Positions 43,401 to 47,605 of a stretch of DNA of 47,605 nt are shown piece by piece. Below the pieces are notes generated by a model. The model worked only from the letters and a program-made list of their open reading frames with translations, made no database searches and was not told the DNA's origin. Location of the stretch: the NCBI GenBank assembly GCA_023375785.1, contig SZWC01018830.1:3051-50655 (forward strand), given 5' to 3'. The DNA is from Penium margaritaceum. Taxonomy: Eukaryota; Streptophyta; Zygnematophyceae; Desmidiales; Peniaceae. Position 1 is the stretch's first letter. Every line of letters starts with the position of its first letter. Position numbers and translations under genes: made by a program.

Positions 43401-44164
43401 CCACAGCGTCCACACCCATGACTCCAGCTGGCCAGTCCCTACTCAAGTCACAGGACCTCTCAACCCTGGGGGAGCCGGTTGATGTCATAGACTACCTGCG
43501 TGTCATTGGCTCCCTCATGTACCTTGCTACTACCACACGTGCAGATGTGGCCTTTGCCGTGAACTTCCTCTCTCAGTTCTCTCAGTGCCCTCGCGAGCGC
43601 CACCTTGAGGCAGCATTGCGAGTGGTGCGGTATGTTCTCTCCACACCCCGTAGAAGACTGTGCTATCGTGCATAGCCCTCCGTGGTAGTTGACGGCTTCA
43701 CAGACAGTGACTGGGCGCATGATTCTGATGCACGCAGCCGCACGATGTACATCTTTCTTGTTGGAGGGACTGCTGTCTCCTGGAAAAGTGGCAAGCAAGG
43801 ATGTGTGGCACGCAGCACCGTTGAGGCTGAGTATGTAGCATTGGGTGTAGGCACTTGTGAGGCTGTTTGGTTGTGCCGTCTACTGCAACAACTACGTGTT
43901 CCCATTCGCTGTATCACTCTGCGCTGCGACAACCAAAGCACAAAAGCCATTGCTGAAAACAGCGGCATGCACCATTCACGCACCAAGCACATCAATGTTG
44001 AGCACCACTTTGTTCGCGAATGCATTGCCGCTGGTGTCGTTCGCATCGCATGGGTGGACACACGGTCACAAAGAGCTGACTTTCTCACTAAGGCCCTCAG
44101 TCGCAATGTCTTCAAAAGTGCTGTTCACTCTGTGGGTCTCATCAGTCAGCACGATCACAGCTGA
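40440..44164 (+). pseudogene. Element B pol (PR-IN-RT-RNase H), catalytic residues intact
   Basis: Protease IDSGATYHM lies near 40664-40690. The GAG-pre-integrase finger is about 41060-41220. The integrase triad is Asp (HADGMGP, about 41270), Asp (RSDRGGEF, about 41462) and Glu (NGVSERWNRT, about 41570). The RT frame 41768-43675 (635 codons) carries YVDD at 43181-43192. RNase H has TDSDWAHD (about 43700) and DNQSTKA (about 43927). One frameshift near 41350 moves the frame by one base. Stops are TAG at 41423, TGA at 41756 and TAG at 43673; element A has Gln at the last of these. The C-terminus ends in TGA at 44162. With so few lesions this copy, or a close sister, was recently functional. Confidence 0.96.
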
Positions 44165-44249
44165 AAGTCAGTGTTGTTGTTTCTCCTCATCTCGTGTGGT
44201 CATCTCTTGTGATTCTTCATGTGTGTGTGGGTTGCTTGTCTACGGGTCA

Positions 44250-44256
44250 TGGGGGA
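44250..44256 (+). promoter_or_regulatory. Element B polypurine tract
   Basis: GGGGGAG directly before the 3' LTR is the plus-strand primer site. It is the same heptamer as in A (8832-8838) and C (33450-33456). Confidence 0.93.
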
Positions 44257-44890
44257 GTGTTGAAGTTCGTTGGCCACTCAAAACTCTGTGCCCTCTTGCC
44301 TCTCACACTGTGCACACACTTTGTACAGATTAACTGACAATGGTTCCTCCTGAGAAAGCGTCCAGTGTGGCTATCATGGTTGGAGCCGCTGACGCCATCG
44401 AGCTGCTTCTGCTGCTGGACCCAGAAGTACTCTCTGGCATCGCCAAGACCATTGCATGAATCTCTCGAACCTTCTATATGACTCTCAGCAATGCGGTAGA
44501 TGCCTGGGCTCGTACACACTTACTGCCGTGCCCTGCTTTGTTTTGCCTTGTCTTGCATGTGGAGAGGGAGCTGCATATTTCCCGGGTGCTGATCCTCAGG
44601 GGGCCACCGTGCCGGTTCTGACTGTGCATCGGTGAGAAGCCGCCACCGGTTAATGCCGAGTGGTCGGGCTTGACCCCCGGGTGGCGGCACTCATCCACTC
44701 GAGCTCGTCACTCGAAGTGGGTGAGCGCTCACCGGTTCTAGGTTTGCTCGCTCCCCCTCCTCTCACTTGTCTCTTGTGAAGTGTGGCAAGATTCTAAGGC
44801 AAAGCTTACCGCATCCATGGCGTCTCTCATGCTTTGCCATCACCCCCCTCATGAGTCACTAGCTAGTAACATGTCACACTAGTAACTTCA
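44257..44890 (+). mobile_element. Element B 3' LTR
   Basis: This 634-bp LTR runs from TGTTGAAGTT to AACTTCA and matches the 5' LTR at about 98%. It is followed immediately by the target duplication CGTAG. Confidence 0.97.
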
Positions 44891-44895
44891 CGTAG
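44891..44895. repeat. Right target-site duplication of element B (CGTAG)
   Basis: An exact copy of 36644-36648, confirming that the element ends are correctly placed. Confidence 0.95.
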
Positions 44896-45010
44896 TCCCT
44901 TTTGGCGTTTTTACTACTGCTTGCAGCTACCGGCGGCGTTCTATCTATGTCGTAGCCGCCGTTTCCGTGGAAATCTTAGTCGCGAGGGTCGTCTCGCTCT
45001 GAGAACCATC

Positions 45011-45657
45011 GTAACGGGCCGAGTCTCGAGCTCCTACTCTGAAGTCGTCGTCGGAGTTCGCAGAATGACGTTCTCAATCCGCGTCAGGGGTTTACCCCCT
45101 TCGTAGGACTGAGGGGCAATCGTCATCAACGACCTAGAGCAGGGAGACCCGAATATTTTCAGTCTCCAGAGGCCCATTTCCGTTCTTAACCTTACCCCTG
45201 GTGTTAGGACACAAATGGGGGGTTTTTACTTCGAACTCGTGTGTTTGCCCGAGTTATTTCGTTTATTTTATGTCGAATTTCGTCGTCAACGAACTTGATT
45301 TACGTTTTGCTGTTCGCGCCAATCCTCTCGTCCTCACCCTCGCTCCCCCTATCCCTCGTCCTCGCTTGCTCGTTTGCAAGGAGGGCGAGGGGGGGGCGAG
45401 GACACGAGGCCACGAGGCCTCGTCCTTGAGGCCCTCGTGGCCCCTCAGCCGCCGATCAGGCTGAGGCCGCGATCGTTGGCTGGTTGCTGGCCGGCTGGTC
45501 GCTTGGCTGGCAATCGGCCGTCTAGCCGGCCGGCAGCGAGCTGGCCGGCAGCCAGCGAAGTGCTGGCCACCGGCCAGCCCTCGCTGACGCAAGGGGTGGT
45601 GCGCAATCACCCCTCGCTTCAGCGAGGAGGGAGTGGCAAACCGGCCCTCCCGCTACA
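45011..45657 (+). repeat. R1 dispersed repeat, copy 2
   Basis: This aligns with 22823-23508 in direct orientation with frequent substitutions and a few indels. The terminal hairpin is CCTCGCT-TC-AGCGAGG (45612-45627) where copy 1 has CTCCTTGCT-TT-AGCAAGGAG, so both arms changed together. The stretch following the end (45658-45703) is the inverse of the sequence preceding copy 1 (22674-22720), suggesting terminal inverted repeats seen at opposite ends of two incomplete copies. Confidence 0.85.
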
Positions 45658-45703
45658 GAGTAGAAAAAAAAGAAGAGAAGGCAAATCGCTCGATCGCGAT
45701 TCT

Positions 45704-46038
45704 CGCGAGCGGGGAGGGGGGGGGAGGGGAGCAAAGCGACTAGGGTGACACATCACCACCTCACTGCGCTCGATCGGGGACTTCAGTCGCTGATCGGGCA
45801 TGGCCATAAAAATGGGTATGGTATTTTTTTTAACTTATTGGATATGGAAGTTTTAATATTTATGTGACGGATATCTCAGGGTTTTGTCAACGTTTGCGTG
45901 GATATGTCAGCTATTTCACCGTCGGCGTTTTCACCGCCTAAACAAACTTTTTTTTTTCCTACCCCGCGACAATGCCGTGACTGGTCTCCACCAATCACAA
46001 AATCACATCCTGCAGCAACGCCTGGTCACCCGACCCAT
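45704..46038. other. Spacer, nothing recognised
   Basis: A G-rich tract (45710-45735) is followed by AT-rich sequence with long T runs. There is no credible ORF or RNA gene. Confidence 0.5.
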
Positions 46039-46720
46039 GCTTCGCTCTCTTTTGACTTCCGCGAAGTGAAACTAAGCGCGCTTCGGCGTCCAGTGTGGTA
46101 AACCATGTGGTTCCGGATGTCGAGGGTTGTGGAAACAGCTGTCATCCTACGTGTACATGGAGGACCTTGACAACTTTCAGTCGTTCGGAACGCGTCGTCC
46201 TTCCACGCATCCGCATTCGCCGTCGAGTGTGAGTTCGGGCATTCGCAACCGACGTCGCACTGGAATGTTTTTGTTTGCGAAGAAATTCGCAGACGCGATC
46301 AACCTCGCAGTCACAGAAGCAAAACAAGCTTACGAATTTCAGCAAATCGAGTTCACAGCTGCACAGGGACGTGTCGATCGCCGATCATTGGGACAAAGAG
46401 TTTAAGCTGTTTTACACACAAGTTTGACATGGACTGACTGCGACTGCGGCTACCCGGTTGTCAACCCTCGTTGGTTTTCACGAGTTGTCAGGTATTTTGA
46501 CAACTTCGCGTGGAAACCACCATAGTCGGGTCGACAGCGACTGCCGATAGATGATGCGTTCCTATGCATTTTGTTTTATCGGGCCACCTGCCGTTCACAA
46601 GCCGGCAGTCTGTCTTACACGGTGTACGGAATCGTCTTTCTGTGCACGATATGCTACGTGGTGCACGTTGTAGCGGAAGCGCGCTTAGTTTCACTTCCGG
46701 AAGTCAAAAGAGAGCGAAGC
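46039..46720. mobile_element. Candidate inverted-repeat element
   Basis: Arms 46039-46086 and 46674-46720 are complementary over about 47 bp, with one indel and two or three mismatches near the inner end (GCTTCGCTCTCTTTTGACTT start). The 590 bp between them has a 92-codon plus frame (46127-46405) without known motifs. No clear target duplication was seen. A short DNA transposon derivative is plausible. Confidence 0.55.
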
Positions 46721-46793
46721 ACCAAGTGCAAACGCACGGGAGGACTGGAAGGTGTTCGGCATCTTCCGATTACGCTGGAAAGCCGTTGGCTGG

Positions 46794-47605
46794 TAGATAG
46801 ATAGATAGATTATTATGTTTATCGTCGCTACCCCTCCACGGGGAATGGACGGTGGCACAGAGCCACACATGACAGTGAGAGTTAGGGGGGACATACACGC
46901 ACGACAACCATGAAGAGGGGCATGCATGTGCCCACAGTCAAATGTAAGGAAGCATGCAAAGGTCAAAGCAAGCGATGTCCTAGCGAGGTCCTGAAGGGGG
47001 GGAGGGACAGTGCACACGAGGTCAATATGGGTGACATGCCAATGGTGGCCAAAGAGGCCTAGTAACGGCATATCACAAGTGCCGAGCTCAGCTGCGCGGC
47101 GGCCAGAGGGCTGCTGCATGCTGCGAGCTCGCTCCATATGATTCCACCATTTGATTGATTAGCGGCTGTCAACCTGGGCTGCGGATGCTGAGGATGTGGC
47201 GTTGGCGCAGGGGAGGAGGAGCACGGGGTCGATGCGGGTAGCCCAGTGTCTGCTGCAGACTGGGGCTGTTGTGGTAGCTGTAGTAGACTTGGAGCATACC
47301 TGCCACACACGACGCCAAGCAAGCCTGGTCCTCGAAGGAGAGGAATTCTTTTAGCGAGAAGCACCGCAAATCGGCTGGGAACAGACAGGGAAACCGACCC
47401 CGCACCTCATAAAACACTGGACAATCCCGCACAAAGTGCAATGCCGGGTGAGGAAACTGGGTGGCCAGACAGGCAGAGCAGCAGCGCGACGCTAGAGGGA
47501 GGTAGAGCTCATAAGGGAGGCTGGATGTGCGAAGCTGCCAAAGTGCACGCGCGTGAAAGGAGGGAATAGGAAGAGAGAGGTAGGGGGGTAGGCCAGGGGA
47601 GCGGG
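46794..47605 (-). mobile_element. LINE (non-LTR retrotransposon) 3' end
   Basis: On the minus strand a frame enters from beyond the window and runs to about 47169. It carries a Cys/His cluster (CCSACLATQFPHPALHFVRDCP, cysteines and histidines spaced as in zf-RVT fingers) followed by a VFYEVRGRFPCLF-type block, typical of the C-terminus of LINE ORF2. An untranslated 350 bp follows, then a (ATCT)4 tail at 46794-46811 in element sense, as LINE 3' ends commonly have. RT and endonuclease lie outside the window. Confidence 0.6.

Larger units (their letters stand above)
36649..44890 (+). mobile_element. Element B: near-complete young Ty1/copia element
   Basis: An 8.24-kb element with two LTRs, PBS, leader ORF, gag, pol, PPT and perfect target duplications. 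It belongs to the same broad family as A, with shared gag core and pol. Damage is limited to one frameshift near 41350 and a handful of stop codons, and all catalytic motifs are intact. Confidence 0.97.

Overview
The window is eukaryotic nuclear DNA made almost entirely of transposable elements and simple repeats. I see no convincing host gene, rRNA or tRNA. Ty1/copia elements sit beside Ty3/gypsy chromoviruses whose integrases end in a chromodomain. There is also a non-autonomous LTR element, a LINE 3' end, long CAG arrays, and in-frame stops that look like decay at CHG and CG cytosines. Together these suggest a streptophyte (a charophyte alga or land plant). The species cannot be fixed from sequence alone. 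Two runs of N mark assembly gaps.

Layout. 1-3.3 kb: GATATA microsatellite, unannotated spacer with inverted repeats, then CAG/GCT low complexity. 3.3-9.2 kb: copia element A (+), a dead copy with many stops and lost catalytic residues. 9.24-15.91 kb: complete gypsy chromovirus E (-), with both LTRs, a PBS matching initiator Met-tRNA, a PPT and a 5-bp target duplication. 15.95-18.4 kb: remnant copia F (-). 18.4-23.5 kb: spacer with a 30-bp minisatellite in both orientations, a 260-bp direct repeat, a 100-bp palindrome and copy 1 of a palindrome-rich repeat (R1). 23.65-36 kb: gypsy chromovirus D (-), split inside gag by LTR element C (+, about 28.04-34.17 kb). C encodes a CCHC zinc-knuckle protein and a long unknown ORF but no reverse transcriptase. 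36.65-44.89 kb: copia element B (+), the youngest and most complete, with 632/634-bp LTRs about 98% identical by eye, perfect CGTAG target duplications, PBS, PPT and an extra reading frame in front of gag. 45.0-45.66 kb: R1 copy 2. 46.0-47.6 kb: a candidate inverted-repeat element and a LINE 3' end (-).

How it works together. Each autonomous element carries Gag for particle assembly and a Pol with protease, integrase, reverse transcriptase and RNase H. The domain order is PR-IN-RT-RH in the copia elements (A, B, F) and PR-RT-RH-IN-chromodomain in the gypsy elements (D, E). C lacks Pol and would need another element's enzymes. Insertion order can be read from nesting: C went into D, and E inserted between the 3' end of A and the truncated F. 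LTR divergence makes B recent and E much older.

Most unusual observations: (1) in-frame stops inside the retroelement genes are overwhelmingly TAG, sitting where sibling copies have CAG (Gln); (2) B has a roughly 490-codon open frame before gag, ending in an Ala-rich and hydrophobic tail; (3) six dispersed copies of a two-hairpin motif with compensatory stem changes lie around the 3' LTR of C; (4) the integrase-RT linkers of A and F independently hold in-frame minisatellites.
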